64,000 nucleotides of DNA from assembly GCA_037127255.1 (NCBI GenBank), contig JBANSL010000008.1, positions 4,984,896-5,048,895 on the forward strand, read 5' to 3'. This DNA comes from Persicaria tinctoria. Lineage: Eukaryota; Streptophyta; Magnoliopsida; Caryophyllales; Polygonaceae. The notes beneath the pieces are model-generated. The model was not told the DNA's origin. It worked only from the letters and a program-made list of their open reading frames with translations, and did no database searches. The translations under genes and the position numbers were made by a program. Shown here piece by piece: positions 11,980 to 23,512 of the stretch; the first letter of the stretch is position 1, and each line of letters opens with the position of its first letter.

Positions 11980-13299
11980 GTACCCCCTATTTGCCTCTTT
12001 CTTCAATTTTTATGTGTGATAATTGGTTTGAGTACTATGTGTTTGTACAAATGCTTGAGTGAGTTTTTGAAGCTTCAAGAGTTAAAATCTTGATGTGGTT
12101 CTGGGTTTGCTTAATTTCTTTCCAATCTGGGTTTCAGCTATCTTGATTTCTGGATCTCCCCCTCTATTTACTGATGTCTTTGCACCCATGAATTTTGCTT
12201 CTATTTTATTATTTAGGGCTGGTTTTGTACATTGGGTTGCTTCCTTGATGATTAGAGGCTTGTTCTACTGGTTTTCCGATCTCCGGAGCTGTCTGAATGG
12301 ATTGCTGAATTTTCTATTTTTATGCAGTACAATTGGCCATAAGGATTTTGTAGAGATAGTTTATACTAATTCCCTCCACATTATGGACATCTTTTGGGCA
12401 ATTGATTATGTTTAGATTTGCATTCCTACTTTCCTGCTTAATGATTATCCAGTTTAACTCTTAATTGGGTCCTTGTTAAGATCTGAGAAAAGAATTTGAT
12501 GGTGTATAAATTTGAGCAATTTGTCATCTATAATTTGGCATTTGTTGCCTATGTTCACTTGGGAGCTGGAACTGAGTTGAATAAATCTATTGATCTATAG
12601 AGTGAATTCAGACCAGCTATTTTTAAATACAGTATTTGATAAGGTTGGGCTGTTTCTAGCTGAATGTAAACAGCAAATTTCAGCTCTCTTGGAAAATACT
12701 TTCTAAAGACATAATGAGATTTCATGCGGTCATTAAAGAAACTTACCAACTAGTAAGTTGAATTATTTTGTTAGAACTTCTGTTGCACAGTGACTAAGTG
12801 ACTCGAAAGTTCAAGGCAAGCTAATTAATTAGTTCCTGTTCTTGGTCTCGTCTTGGAGGATGATCTGTTCTCTTGATTCTTCGTGGGGGTCTTTGTAAAG
12901 AGAGGACATGTGATTGAGTTTTTTCCAAATACTCTGAGATTTGCATGTTCCTTTTGGATATGTATTTTGAAGGAGGTTGGTCAGATGAGGTTTCAGCTTG
13001 TTAGCTGCTCAAGCCATAGACTTGATTAGAGATTTCTCCCTGGGACAGCGGTTTCTTTGTAACATTCCTCCTTTTCATACCGATCCAGGTATAATTTTAG
13101 TTTCCACCAATCAAATTCCGAACTCGCTCAGAGGGTGTGCTAAGAGGGAGCTGAATGTCATATAGTCATGATCAATGTTCTATTCTGATGATACAGATAC
13201 TATAAGGACACTTTTCAGCTTCATTACACATCAAATTTACCAGTATATGCCTGCTTAGCCTTGTCATTTGCATAAAGCAACAACAAAGAAAAACAAACC

Positions 13300-13560
13300 C
13301 ATGTAGCCACGGCTGCCCAGATTTCCTGTTGTAGTCAAACTCAAAAACCATTTTTCCTTCAACACCCTTTCTTCTTTCATCCCCTACAACCTCATACAAC
13401 CCATCATATATCTATGTGATCCGGGACTATCACATACATTCCTGATGGGTTGCATGAGGTTGTGGGGTGAGTTAAGAAGAAGGGTATCAAAGGAAACATG
13501 GTTTTGGAGTTAGAAATGGAGAGGAAATGTGGACAGCCACAGATCACCTGAAGAACTTTG
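13300..13560. repeat. Large imperfect inverted repeat (foldback) in CIPK leader intron
   Basis: Sequence 13338-13406 is the approximate inverse of 13443-13512, with a ~36-base centre. Similarity continues outward more weakly: ggctgcccagatttcct on the left pairs with the inverse of a right-arm block near 13530. A transcript would fold into a long imperfect hairpin. It lies inside the leader intron 11980-14308 and is unrelated to the kinase coding sequence. It could be a foldback transposon or an inverted duplication of the type that gives rise to young microRNA loci. Confidence 0.6.
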
Positions 13561-14334
13561 AAAGAATGCAGAATGCTTGGAGATAAAAAGAAGAAATTGG
13601 TGAAGTTAAATTTAGAGATTTGAGGATGTTCTCGAACAAGATCTTTGAAGGGGAAATCCGGAGATTGCCTGGGTGAATGAGATGTGAAATGGGTCAAATG
13701 CTCTTTTATATAGTTACCAGCCAGACACAGATCCTCTACCATTGCTTTGTTGTATGATGGGGTCCATTCATGAGGATTTGGCAAGTAGCTTTGGAAGAAA
13801 TTAGTGAAGTTAAATTAGAGACTTGAGGATGTCCTTCTCTTAAGTGTCATTGATGGATCCTCTCTAAATTATTTGGAGATGTAAAGAAGTGACGCTCCAC
13901 CAAGATATTTGTATGGCCTAACATAATGTAGCACACCCAGTAGGTTTACGATTTCTATTTTCACATGGTTCAATCTGATATCCGCAAATTTGTGCATTTT
14001 TCTTTGTTGCTGCTTGCTGTATTTGCCATTGTTGGATCACTAAGGTCACCTTCAATATCTTAATAAGCTGATTTTCAGAAAGTAGACAGCTCAAATAAAA
14101 ATAACAGGAACTTGAAGCCAAAAAGTTATGTTTTTCAAGAAGTTCTAACTTGATTATGCATATTTTCTTTCACTCACTGTACATGCTATCTATAAACCTT
14201 GTGCAAGATTTCTCTTCGGTGTAATTCTAATGGCTGAAATTTAGGTTTAGTTCTTATAGTGTCATATTTTGGATTCTTAGTTCAGCTTTCATTCTACATA
14301 CTATGCAGAACTCAAAAACACAAGAAGACATTTA

Positions 14335-17300
14335 ATGAATCCATCTAGAGTCAAGCGCGTAGTAGGTAAATATGAGTTGGGAAGGACAATTGGAGAAGGA
14401 ACATTTGCTAAAGTGAAATTTGCGAGAAATTCTGAAACTGGAGAGCCTGTGGCTATTAAAGTCCTTGACAAAGAGAAGGTTCTAAAGAACAAATTAGCTG
14501 AACAGGTACTCCTGATTGCTTCATATGTCTGTTTCATTGGATCCTCCTTTTTCGGCATCTGATCTAGATAAAGGATCAAACTTGACCCTTTGTTTCTTGA
14601 ACGAGAAAGCGTTGATGCTATTTTTTCTTAAAACTTTGACTACGTTTGCTTTTCAGATCAGACGGGAGGTTGCAACAATGAAGCGGATAAAGCATCCAAA
14701 CGTTGTTAGCTTGTTTGAGGTTTCTCACTCTGTCTGTATATACAAATATAAGACTAGCTTGGACGGAGAAAACCATCCAAATGTGGATTAATTTCTTTTG
14801 AAACATGGAATTTATTTTTGTTCAGGTAATGGGCAGTAAGACAAAGATATACATCGTCTTGGAATATGTAACTGGTGGGGAGCTGTTTGACAAGATTGTA
14901 AGTTATCCCAGTAACACCTTTTGGTCGCGAAGTTGTGATTTGAACAATTTTGTGGAGTTCATTGAAAGAATATAAACCTTATCTTCTGTAATTTCCCATA
15001 TGAACACTCTTTTTTGTTGCTATCATATCTTTTCTGTTCTTATTTGGCTGCTTTATCTTTGTGTAAAACATTTTCTTAAGAGAATTCTTAGAATTGATCT
15101 TTTCATTTCAATTGAAACTCCATTGTAAATTATAAGTATGATGAAGAGATTTCAAATGATGAATAAATTCTATCCAACTGTATAGGTGCAAGAAGGACGG
15201 ATGAAAGAGGATGAAGCAAGAAGGTATTTCCAACAACTGATAAATGCTGTTGACTATTGCCATAGCAGGGGTGTGTATCATAGAGATCTTAAGGTAATCA
15301 AGTTTCTAATAAGTCCTAATTATCCATATCATTTTTTCTCAAATATATTACTATGTTATTATAAGATTCTTAGCACTAATATTGTTTTATTTAATTTGTT
15401 GGTTTACAGCCTGAAAATCTTCTGCTGGATTCCAGTGGGAATCTCAAAGTTTCTGATTTTGGCTTGAGTGCACTCTCCCAACAAGTTCGGGTAATTAGAA
15501 TCTTATAATATACAAAGCTCTTAGATTTTCAGTTCATCATTGTTTGTCTGGCGTTGCTTGAATCCGTTTCTTGCTGTGAAAGGCTTGATGCTACTTGTTA
15601 GAAGATACATTACCCAATTTTCTTTGTACTTTTTTTTTTAAAAAAAAAATAGTTTTTAATCCAAAAAAGCATTGGCATTCCTATTGTTTTATTGATTTAA
15701 ATAACCAAGCCGAAGGAGTTTCTTTTTAACCTTGTTTAGCATCTTGTTGAGTTCACTGGTCCACTTACCACTCTAAAGTCATATTATCTGTATCTATCTT
15801 CTTAGAACTCTTATGCAAGTAACTTGTCTTTAATGGGAAGAAAGATTTCTTAACGTTCACTTTCTGATCATGTGGATGTCGCTGGAAATTTCAAAACTGT
15901 GTTTATGTGCTAACATTTGCTTTTGTAGGATGATGGCCTTCTTCATACGACCTGTGGGACTCCAAATTATGTTGCCCCCGAGGTACCAAAATATCTGCTT
16001 ATCCTGACTTGTTTCCTTCATATGGTTGTCCTTTTTACCCGAATCCTGTCTTATCATACTGGTTACCTTTATTCTGTACAGGTCCTTAACGATAGAGGAT
16101 ACGATGGCGCAACAGCGGACTTGTGGTCATGTGGAGTCATCTTGTTCGTACTGGTTGCAGGTTACTTGCCTTTTGATGATTCTAATCTTATCAACCTATA
16201 TACAAAAGTGAGCATTTTTTTTTGTGTGATTCTCATTCACTTGATGTGCCAGAAGATTCAAGTTCCATTTGATTTTGTTACCGAAAAATGCAGATTTCAG
16301 CTGCTGAATTTACCTTTCCCCCGTGGCTATCCTTCAGTGCCAGGAGATTAATTACTCGAATCTTGGATCCCAACCCTATGACAGTAAGAAGATTTCCATT
16401 TCGCACTCCTGTTTTCTTTTTAATTTATATTTGGAAAACTAGAGAAAAAACACTAGTAATATTTGCCATTTGGTTCAAACCCACACATCATAGTAAATGG
16501 AATTCCCTATCCTCCTACTCCATATTCACTGTAGTGATAATTTTATAACATGTCTTTGCTACGTTAAATAAGAATCTTACTCTTCCTATGACTGTTTCTG
16601 CCACATAGAAACGCCTAGTGGTCTGCGTAACTAGAACTTTGTTTGTAGAATGTAGACCATCCTAAACTGTAGGCTCTTGTCTGAGCTATATTTTGTGGCT
16701 GACACTTCCAACTTGTTCATGTCACAGCGAATAACCATTTCTGAGATTTTGGAAGATGAATGGTTTAAGAAAGACTTTAAGCCTCCTGTTTTTGACGATA
16801 AAGACGACATAAGTTTGGATGATGTAGAGGCTGTCTTCCAGGATTCTGAGGTATTCCTAACGTTGCATCACTGTTACTGCTATAATTTATTGATGCTTGT
16901 CTGATTTCAGGGCTAATTCTGAAGTTAGCTTTGTTATTACTTGGAGCTTTTGCAGGAACACCATGTAACAGAGAAGAAAGAAGCGAAGTTAGAAAATCCT
17001 GCTTCCATGAATGCATTTGAGCTGATTGCTATGTCGAAAGGATTAAACTTGGGGAATCTATTTGACCAGGAGCAGGTTTGCCCTTTTGAATAAAATTAGT
17101 TTAGAATGTGTTTTTAGCTCGTCGATTTACTTGTATGCAAGAAAAATGATATAACAGCAAGGGATGTCTATATGGTTCTGAAGGTCTAACATATTGAAAA
17201 GATCAGTTAATGGTTGCTCTTTGGTGTCTTATTGATAGTGCATTTGGAAGTGAACTTCTCAAGATCAAGATTGCATTTTAGCTTTGCTTTGTGCTTAGTT

Positions 17301-18224
17301 TGCATGTGCTTCCATAGAACATCTCTACAACAAGTTTGTAATTTGTTTGGCTTTGTATTGTTAGAGGATACATCTTAATTTAGCTAATGGCTAATTCTCT
17401 TATGAAAAGAACTCGTATAGGTTTCGCGTGTTGTTTCAGGACTGGCCTGCTTGCATTCTCATATCATCTCTTTCCGTACTCTCTAATTGGAGTCATGTTT
17501 GTTTTCCTGCAGGGTTTTAAGAAAGAAACACGATTCACTTCTAAATGCCCTCCACATGAAATTATCAAGAAGATTGAAGAAGCTGCTAAGCCACTAGGTT
17601 TTGATGTCCATAAGAAAAACTACAAGGTTGAAAACTATATCCTTGTGCTTCTCGATTTTCACTCTTTTTATCCTCGGTAAATTTGGATTTTATTCACTCT
17701 GCGCTTCTTTTCTTTGAAGATGAGGCTTGAAAACGTCAAGGCAGGACGAAAAGGAAACTTGAATATTGCCACTGAGGTACATTGATGACGAAGATGACCA
17801 TGCTGTCCAAGTTATCTTACTTCACGTTCCGTTGCTTAATATCTTAAATGTTACTTCAGGTATTTCAAGTCGCCCCTTGTCTTCATCTGGTTGAGGTCCG
17901 GAAAGCCAAGGGAGACACTTTGGAGTTCCACAAGGTATCTTTTTAGTAGGTTTGCGTCTTTGGTTCACCGTGCTTCAAATGCCCTCCCCGTGGCTTTCCT
18001 CTAATTCTCTAAATATACCCTTGATGATTTGTTCATTATTATCCATTCTATTAAGTTCTGTCGAAACATAGAACAGATATAAACTTGTTACAGGGAGAAA
18101 ATTGCCCAAATTGAAAATATCAACACATTTGATCGATTTGCAGATCTACAAACACCTATCATCTTCCCTGGAGGACGTTGTGTGGAAAACCGAAGAGGAA
18201 ATGCAAGAGACGGAAACTTCTTGA
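14335..18224 (+). CDS. CIPK9: CBL-interacting Ser/Thr protein kinase, CIPK9/CIPK23 type
   Basis: Calcium-signal kinase activated by CBL calcium sensors; CIPK9/23 relatives regulate K+ and nitrate transport. Exons: 14335-14505, 14657-14719, 14826-14897, 15186-15293, 15410-15490, 15929-15982, 16082-16207, 16294-16383, 16728-16850, 16956-17075, 17513-17626, 17720-17776, 17860-17934, 18144-18224. Every exon is a whole number of codons, giving 444 aa. Seen: Gly-rich loop GEGTFAKV near residue 20, HRDLK at 134-138, DFG at 154-156, APE at 181-183, the CBL-binding NAF motif at 315-317, then the phosphatase-interaction region (ETRFTSK). VTEKKE just before the NAF region favours CIPK9 over CIPK23, but this is judged from memory. 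A noncoding exon starts at 14309 after the leader intron. All splice sites and the active site are intact. Confidence 0.93.
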
Positions 18225-18843
18225 TCAGGAGGCTAGTCGGGGTAGCTATCTCTTTCACATGTATCGCTAAGTTCATTCCCTTCCGTGTTCATAAATTTCT
18301 CGCTGTTTCCTGTTTATTCACAAAGGAAACATCAATTGTCTTGTGGGATTCTAGCTATGAAGCAACTCTGCGCGTTTCGGACAGATCATGTTCATTTATG
18401 ATTTATGTATATGTGTAATGTAGAAACTAGACAGACTCTGTTGCTCTTGCTCCCATGTAGGATGAGGGCTTTCAATGTGTGTAAAATATTGTAAGATCTG
18501 TGTACTTTTTTTCATTAGGGTTCATGAAGTGAAAAAAAGGAAAGAGGATCTCTCAGTTTTGAAGTCAAGACTATATGTATTAGAAGATTGAAATGGATCC
18601 ATGTTTTGGTATGTGCTTATGATGTTAATAATATAAGGATCTTATTAAATTGGTGCTTATAGGAGGAGCTTATGATGAGTGTTTGTCAAAGTTCTACCTA
18701 AGCCCTAATTTCTTGTCTATTTTTTTTTAAAAAAAATTGAGATACTTCAACCATCCCACTTCACTCTTATGGCATTTGAGTTTGGCTCGGCGTCTCGAAG
18801 TGCTGATTTAGAGCTTCAAATCTCGCATGTATCAAAAATAAAA

Positions 18844-19723
18844 GGTAAAATTGCAGGAAATATCCCCAACTTTGGGGTAGTTGCGCTAAACACCCTGAAC
18901 TTTTCAAATTTCGTGTAATATCCTATACTTCAGGCTAAGTTGCTTTCGGTATCCCACATTTTAAATTTTAAATTTTAAATTTTGGGGTTAAATAAATGTT
19001 AAGGTATAATATAAATATATTCTTATATATTTCTATTAATTTTAATTAAAATATATAAATATATATAATTTTATATATATGCGGGACGGGACGAGATTTG
19101 CGGTATTCAAACTCTCCGTCCCGCGTAATTTTTGCGGGACGGGATCGGATTTTTTTTCTCTAAATCCCACCGGGATCGGGACGGGATGCGAGACGGAACG
19201 GGATTTGCGGGTTTTGTGCCCACCCCTATTTTCATATTTAATGAAGAATCAATTTTTTTTTGCTGGATTAATTTTAGTTTTTTTTTTACTTTTGTTTAAT
19301 ATCTTGATTGGAAAAATGACAGTAAATGCATAATTGCTTGGAAAAATGATATATTGATTGGAATACGTACGTACAAGATATTGATTGGAACATTTTAGTT
19401 TTTTTTTGCTGGATTAATTCTCTCCTCTTATGATTGTAAATGCATATGACAGTAAAATTTTAGTTTTTTTTTTTGCTGGTTTAATTTTAGTCTAATGTCA
19501 TTACTTTTTGTCATAATTTGAAAAAAAAAAACCTAGAGATATGGATTGGAATATATAAGATACTAATATTCCTACCCAAATTCAATAAGTGGTAAAGAAA
19601 AAATATGTATTGGATACCGAAAGCAACTTACCCTAAAGTATAGGATATTACACGAAATTTGAAAAGTTCAGGATATTTAGAGCAACTACCCCCAAAGTTG
19701 GGGATATTTCTTGCAATTTTACC
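18844..19723. mobile_element. Non-autonomous Mutator-like element (MULE) with long inverted ends, 880 bp
   Basis: Terminal inverted repeats of ~115 bp: the left arm from ggtaaaattgcaggaaatat mirrors the right arm ending in the inverse of ggtaaaattgcaagaaatat. Perfect 9-bp target duplication aaaataaaa at 18835-18843 and 19724-19732. The interior includes a foreign GC-rich block (see 19080-19228). No transposase. Confidence 0.82.
19080..19228 (-). mobile_element. GC-rich hAT-type terminal fragment nested in the MULE
   Basis: Contains repeated gcgggacggga/cgggacggg words. Read on the minus strand it starts taggggtgggcacaaaaccc, a terminus common in plant hAT elements. It is much richer in G+C than the surrounding MULE. 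The opposite end is unclear. Confidence 0.4.
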
Positions 19724-19748
19724 AAAATAAAAAGGATATAAATAAATA

Positions 19749-19979
19749 CTCCCTCCGTTTCATAATAAAAGTCGTTTGATATTTTTACACGCATTTTTAT
19801 GAGATAAAAACTATATAAAATATTTTTTTAATGAAGTTTTTTCGATAAATTTATACTTATGACTACTAAGTATGAAATTATTAAAAAAAATTGATAAAAA
19901 AATAATATTTTATAGTGTTTTTATCTACTAAAAAACGTGCAGAAAAAGATAAACGACTTTTATTTTGAAACAGAGGGAG
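19749..19979. mobile_element. Stowaway-like MITE (ctccctccg type), 231 bp
   Basis: Ends are ctccctccgttt and the inverse aaacagagggag; flanked by TA on both sides (19747-19748, 19980-19981), the Tc1/mariner-type target duplication. The interior is near-palindromic, AT-rich and non-coding. A relative lies at 27608-27842. Confidence 0.8.
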
Positions 19980-20412
19980 TATAATACAATGAACTTCTTA
20001 TAGGTCTTTTTTTATACACAATCCTATACACCACATATTGAATAACCATTATCCGTGACATCGAATTACTCTTTTATTCGATCTATTTGATTAAAGGTAG
20101 ACTAAATCATTAATTCATACAAATGAAAATAAAGTTTTTATAAACAAAAGTTATCTTTTCCATGGCTTTAGTTTATAGCTTATATAATTGATGAAAAATC
20201 TTTAAAAAATGAATTGAAAACCAGGGTGAGTGAGAGCTAGTTTTAAAATAGAACATAAAATTTAACCGGGTTTCCAGTAGGCTTGAACTTTGTATTATCC
20301 TTGAATTGGTAAATAAACCGCGGTCGTCAGGGTTCCCTTTGGGTACTACCCGCAAGTACTTTCCGGTTGAGCCATTCTGAAATGGTTAAAACTTTGTATT
20401 ATATACATGATA

Positions 20413-20652
20413 TTTTTTTTTTGATTAGGAAAGAATTCGGACGAGCGGGCTCTACCCGATGACATCCTTGCGGATGAGGTCTAGAAAACCAGAATCGTTG
20501 TTAATATCGACACCCAGACAGAGTGGCAAAGGTGTGCAACCTTATCAGCCACTCTATTGCCTAATCGAGGAACATGAAAGAAAGAAACTTTTTTCAAAGT
20601 CGATAGTAGAAATTTAACATCTGATAAAACCAGTTCGATTTTCCAAGGACAG
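20413..20652 (-). mobile_element. 5'-truncated LINE, antisense, with RNase H tail
   Basis: The plus-strand T-run followed by gattaggaaagaattcgg is the inverse of a LINE poly-A end. On the minus strand an open frame of 55 codons (20649-20481, stop TAG) ends the element's coding region and contains HVPRLGNRVADKVAHL, the characteristic C-terminal motif of the LINE RNase H domain. This is a coding remnant only. A weak gatatttt-type repeat may be the target duplication. Confidence 0.7.
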
Positions 20653-20687
20653 GTAGATATTTTATTTAGGTGGTTTATGATTATATA

Positions 20688-21081
20688 GGGTTCGTATGGG
20701 ACGGGGTTAATTAACTGACTAAAATTATAAACAGGGTAAAAATTTATAAACCGTTGGTAAAAGTAGTTAAAAATTTATGAAAAAATATAAACTCCGTATG
20801 GGCCAAAAAACAGTTTATTTGTAAAAAGTGGAGTTTATTTGGTTTTTATTAGGGGTATTGTGGTACTTTCAAACCAAATAAGATAAAAGAGAATGGATAA
20901 AATAGTAATTATGGAATATAAACCTCAAAATAAGCTTCAATCTGCAACTTATTTATAAACCCTTTTTTTAACCGACTAAAGCTTATTTGTTGTTCCCATA
21001 CACCGTTTAAACCTGTTTATTTTTTTAACAGCTAATAATTTCACACTTTTTAACCTTCTTATATATCAGCCATACACACCC
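20688..21081 (+). mobile_element. GGGTTCGTATGG-family MITE, copy 2, 394 bp
   Basis: Starts gggttcgtatgggacg and ends ccatacacaccc, with 3-bp ata on either side (20685-20687, 21082-21084). Nearly collinear with copy 3 (45973-46365). Non-coding. The terminal repeats suggest the PIF/Harbinger (Tourist) superfamily. Confidence 0.75.
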
Positions 21082-21085
21082 ATAG

Positions 21086-21372
21086 TTTTTTTTTTTTGAT
21101 TAAGTAAGAATTCGACGCACCGGACAGGCCCGATTGGCCGAGAGGCCGAATATATCGGCGACGGACAAACCGTCAAATAAGCTGAAGACAAAGAACAACA
21201 AAAAGACATAACCTCCAAATTACAAGGGAGCAGTTATAGGCGAAGACTAGCAAAACTGATGCAAGAACAGAAGCAGTGTGTAGCAGCTCATCCGTCTGTT
21301 GGTAGAGGCAACATAGGGAATTCCTGGGGAACTAAGTGGAAACCTCAGATTTGGACTCTGTCAACGAGCCTT
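21086..21372 (-). mobile_element. LINE 3' UTR fragment, antisense, with 14-bp target duplication
   Basis: A plus-strand T-run then gattaagtaagaattcg is the inverse of the LINE terminus cgaattcttacttaatc-A(n). Flanked by a perfect 14-bp duplication, atacacacccatag, at 21072-21085 and 21373-21386. No coding sequence; a ~290-bp 5'-truncated insertion. Confidence 0.82.
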
Positions 21373-21450
21373 ATACACACCCATAGATGATTGATTACTC
21401 CTCACAAAAGGTGAAAAAGTCAATTTATACTTTTAAATTCAATCAATCAA

Positions 21451-23421
21451 ATGCAACCTAAAAAAAAAAACGAAATGGAGAGCAAGGAAAACACAGAGAG
21501 GGAGCGTTCACGAAGTCCGACTCGCAGGCAGCTTATCCCGCCGGACAAACCACCGGACTCGGTCAAGGATAGCAGCCCCCCGGTGCACAATAACACCCCC
21601 CCGGTTGGGGAAGAAAGGAATGAGACGCCTAACAACAAGCAGACTGCACAGTCGGGGGAAAAGAACTTGGTGTTCGGGGTAACTCAGGCAACGCATGACA
21701 AGGAGCAACAGGAAGCTTTCCCCACAATTCAAGAGACGATAGCTAATGCGACCCTGCCCCCATCCTACAAATCAACGCTGATCCAGGGTTCTGGTGGAGG
21801 GTTTGCAATAGCACATGCCAATCCGATCTACCAAGAAGGGGATGGGGAACCGGACTACAACACAGACGATGATATAATCCCGGAAGATGATGATCCGGAC
21901 TGCCCAACAATTGCTCTTAACAAGGCGGAGAAACAGGAACTTAGGAGGCCATGGAGAGACACGCTCATTATCAAACTGTTCGATAAAGGGCCGGGTTATA
22001 TGCAATTGTTTAGGCGCCTGAAACAGAAGTGGGGGTTGTCTGCGCCATTCTCTCTGGTGGATTTGGGCAACGATTACTTTATCGCGAAATTCTCAAACCA
22101 GTCAGACTACAATCATGTGGTCATGGAGGGCCCATGGATGATTGGCGACAACTACCTGTCGATCCAGAAGTGGACCCCAAGGTTTGACGCTAGCATCGAT
22201 GAAATCACGACCCTGACGGTGTGGGTACGGATCCCGTGTCTACACATCGAGTACTTTGACAAGAGATGTCTGCGGAGAATAGGGGAGAAGATAGGAAAGG
22301 TGCTCAGAATTGACAATACTACGGCTTCAGCAGAAAGAGGACAGTTCGCTAGACTGAGTGTTGAAGTCGATCTCAAGAAGCCGTTGCTATCCAAGTTCAA
22401 ACTGGATGGGAAAGTTTGGCCGGTACAATACGAGGGCTTGAGGATGCTGTGTTTCAATTGTGGTAAGGTGGGTCACCCCCGAGATGAGTGTGGCAAAGGC
22501 AGGAGTCAGGATCAGCCACAAGCAAAATCCTCGTCTGAGTCCGACATCAACAATCAAAAGTTTGGGGGATGGATGCAAGCAAAGAAGATGACGAGGCGAA
22601 GAGTGCAGCAGGGGAGTCAGAGCAATGTCGGGGGTCCTTCAGGGGGGCGTACCGGAAACATTGTTGTCCCGCCGGCGGCGAATCCGGATAGTGCTTCGGC
22701 GGAAATTTTGAATCCTCAGTCGGCGCCAAACCATGAAATTCAAATTTCCGAAAATCCTGGGGGCGAGATCATCGGTCAACCTTCGAGATTCTCGGTCTTA
22801 ATGAACGAGGAAGGAAATAATGAAGATAAGGAAACTGAGGAGGAGATCTCGGTGGATAAGGAAACTGGAGGAAAGGTGAATAAGGTAATGGAAGAGGTTA
22901 GAAATAAATCACCCAATAATCATATCCGGAAGGATAAGAATCCAATGAATAAAGATATTCATATCCCAACAAACTCCAGCTCCCGCCAAGATCTGAACCC
23001 ACAAGCCCAAGGAAATCCGGACCCATCAGGGTCGAGTGCATCCAACGACAAGTCTAGTGCCACAGACTCCACAACTAATCCACCCAAATCCTCAACCGTC
23101 CCAACAAAAACAACAGGCTCCTCCGCAACGTCGAAATCCACCAAAAACACCAACTTTGCTCCGCCGAAATCTCCTGTAAAATTCACCCGCACCTTCATTC
23201 CCAAGCATGACCAACAACGCACCGCCCCCAATGCCAACCCCAAGAGTGGAGGTGGCGCATGTGGACGAGACGGAAAGGTTTCTGTTCACAGACCGCCGGA
23301 TGATACCAGTTCAAGCAATCCTCCCAAGGATCGCGAATACAATGGTGGTCGAATTCCTCCCAATGGTAACGGACCTCCGCCCACTGCTATGCAGGGTGGG
23401 AATCTCCCAAAAAATCAATAA
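21451..23421 (+). CDS. LINE ORF1: DUF4283 and zinc-knuckle RNA-binding protein
   Basis: Nucleic-acid-binding chaperone of plant LINEs, expected to package the element RNA. 656 codons from the first ATG; the in-frame Met nine codons downstream (21475) is an equally likely start. A charged N-terminal part precedes a DUF4283-like domain at about residues 165-330. A CCHC zinc knuckle (C-X2-C-X4-H-X4-C) begins at Cys334. The remainder is a long low-complexity Ser/Pro/Asn-rich tail. The last 215 bases overlap the open frame of ORF2 in a different frame. There are no internal stops. Confidence 0.88.
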   Translation: MQPKKKNEMESKENTERERSRSPTRRQLIPPDKPPDSVKDSSPPVHNNTPPVGEERNETPNNKQTAQSGEKNLVFGVTQATHDKEQQEAFPTIQETIANATLPPSYKSTLIQGSGGGFAIAHANPIYQEGDGEPDYNTDDDIIPEDDDPDCPTIALNKAEKQELRRPWRDTLIIKLFDKGPGYMQLFRRLKQKWGLSAPFSLVDLGNDYFIAKFSNQSDYNHVVMEGPWMIGDNYLSIQKWTPRFDASIDEITTLTVWVRIPCLHIEYFDKRCLRRIGEKIGKVLRIDNTTASAERGQFARLSVEVDLKKPLLSKFKLDGKVWPVQYEGLRMLCFNCGKVGHPRDECGKGRSQDQPQAKSSSESDINNQKFGGWMQAKKMTRRRVQQGSQSNVGGPSGGRTGNIVVPPAANPDSASAEILNPQSAPNHEIQISENPGGEIIGQPSRFSVLMNEEGNNEDKETEEEISVDKETGGKVNKVMEEVRNKSPNNHIRKDKNPMNKDIHIPTNSSSRQDLNPQAQGNPDPSGSSASNDKSSATDSTTNPPKSSTVPTKTTGSSATSKSTKNTNFAPPKSPVKFTRTFIPKHDQQRTAPNANPKSGGGACGRDGKVSVHRPPDDTSSSNPPKDREYNGGRIPPNGNGPPPTAMQGGNLPKNQ

Positions 23422-23512
23422 GGCTATTGCCCGGTTTGCGGAAGCAATCAATGCCTTTCTTGATATCAGTCCGGATAGTTATCCTACTATTCTCGGGAAC
23501 GTTAACCGCATC

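Noticed and set aside
13404..13784. 126-codon minus-strand frame as a gene
   Set aside because: It lies across one arm of the foldback in an intron, has low-complexity Phe/Ser content, and I recognise no domain.
20290..20380. Minus-strand tRNA or SINE promoter
   Set aside because: An A-box-like tggctcaaccgg occurs, but the nearest B-box-like sequence is too far away and no cloverleaf is evident.
22959..23289. Antisense frames within LINE ORF1 as regulatory genes
   Set aside because: Shadow frames of the low-complexity ORF1 tail, without a start context or family resemblance.
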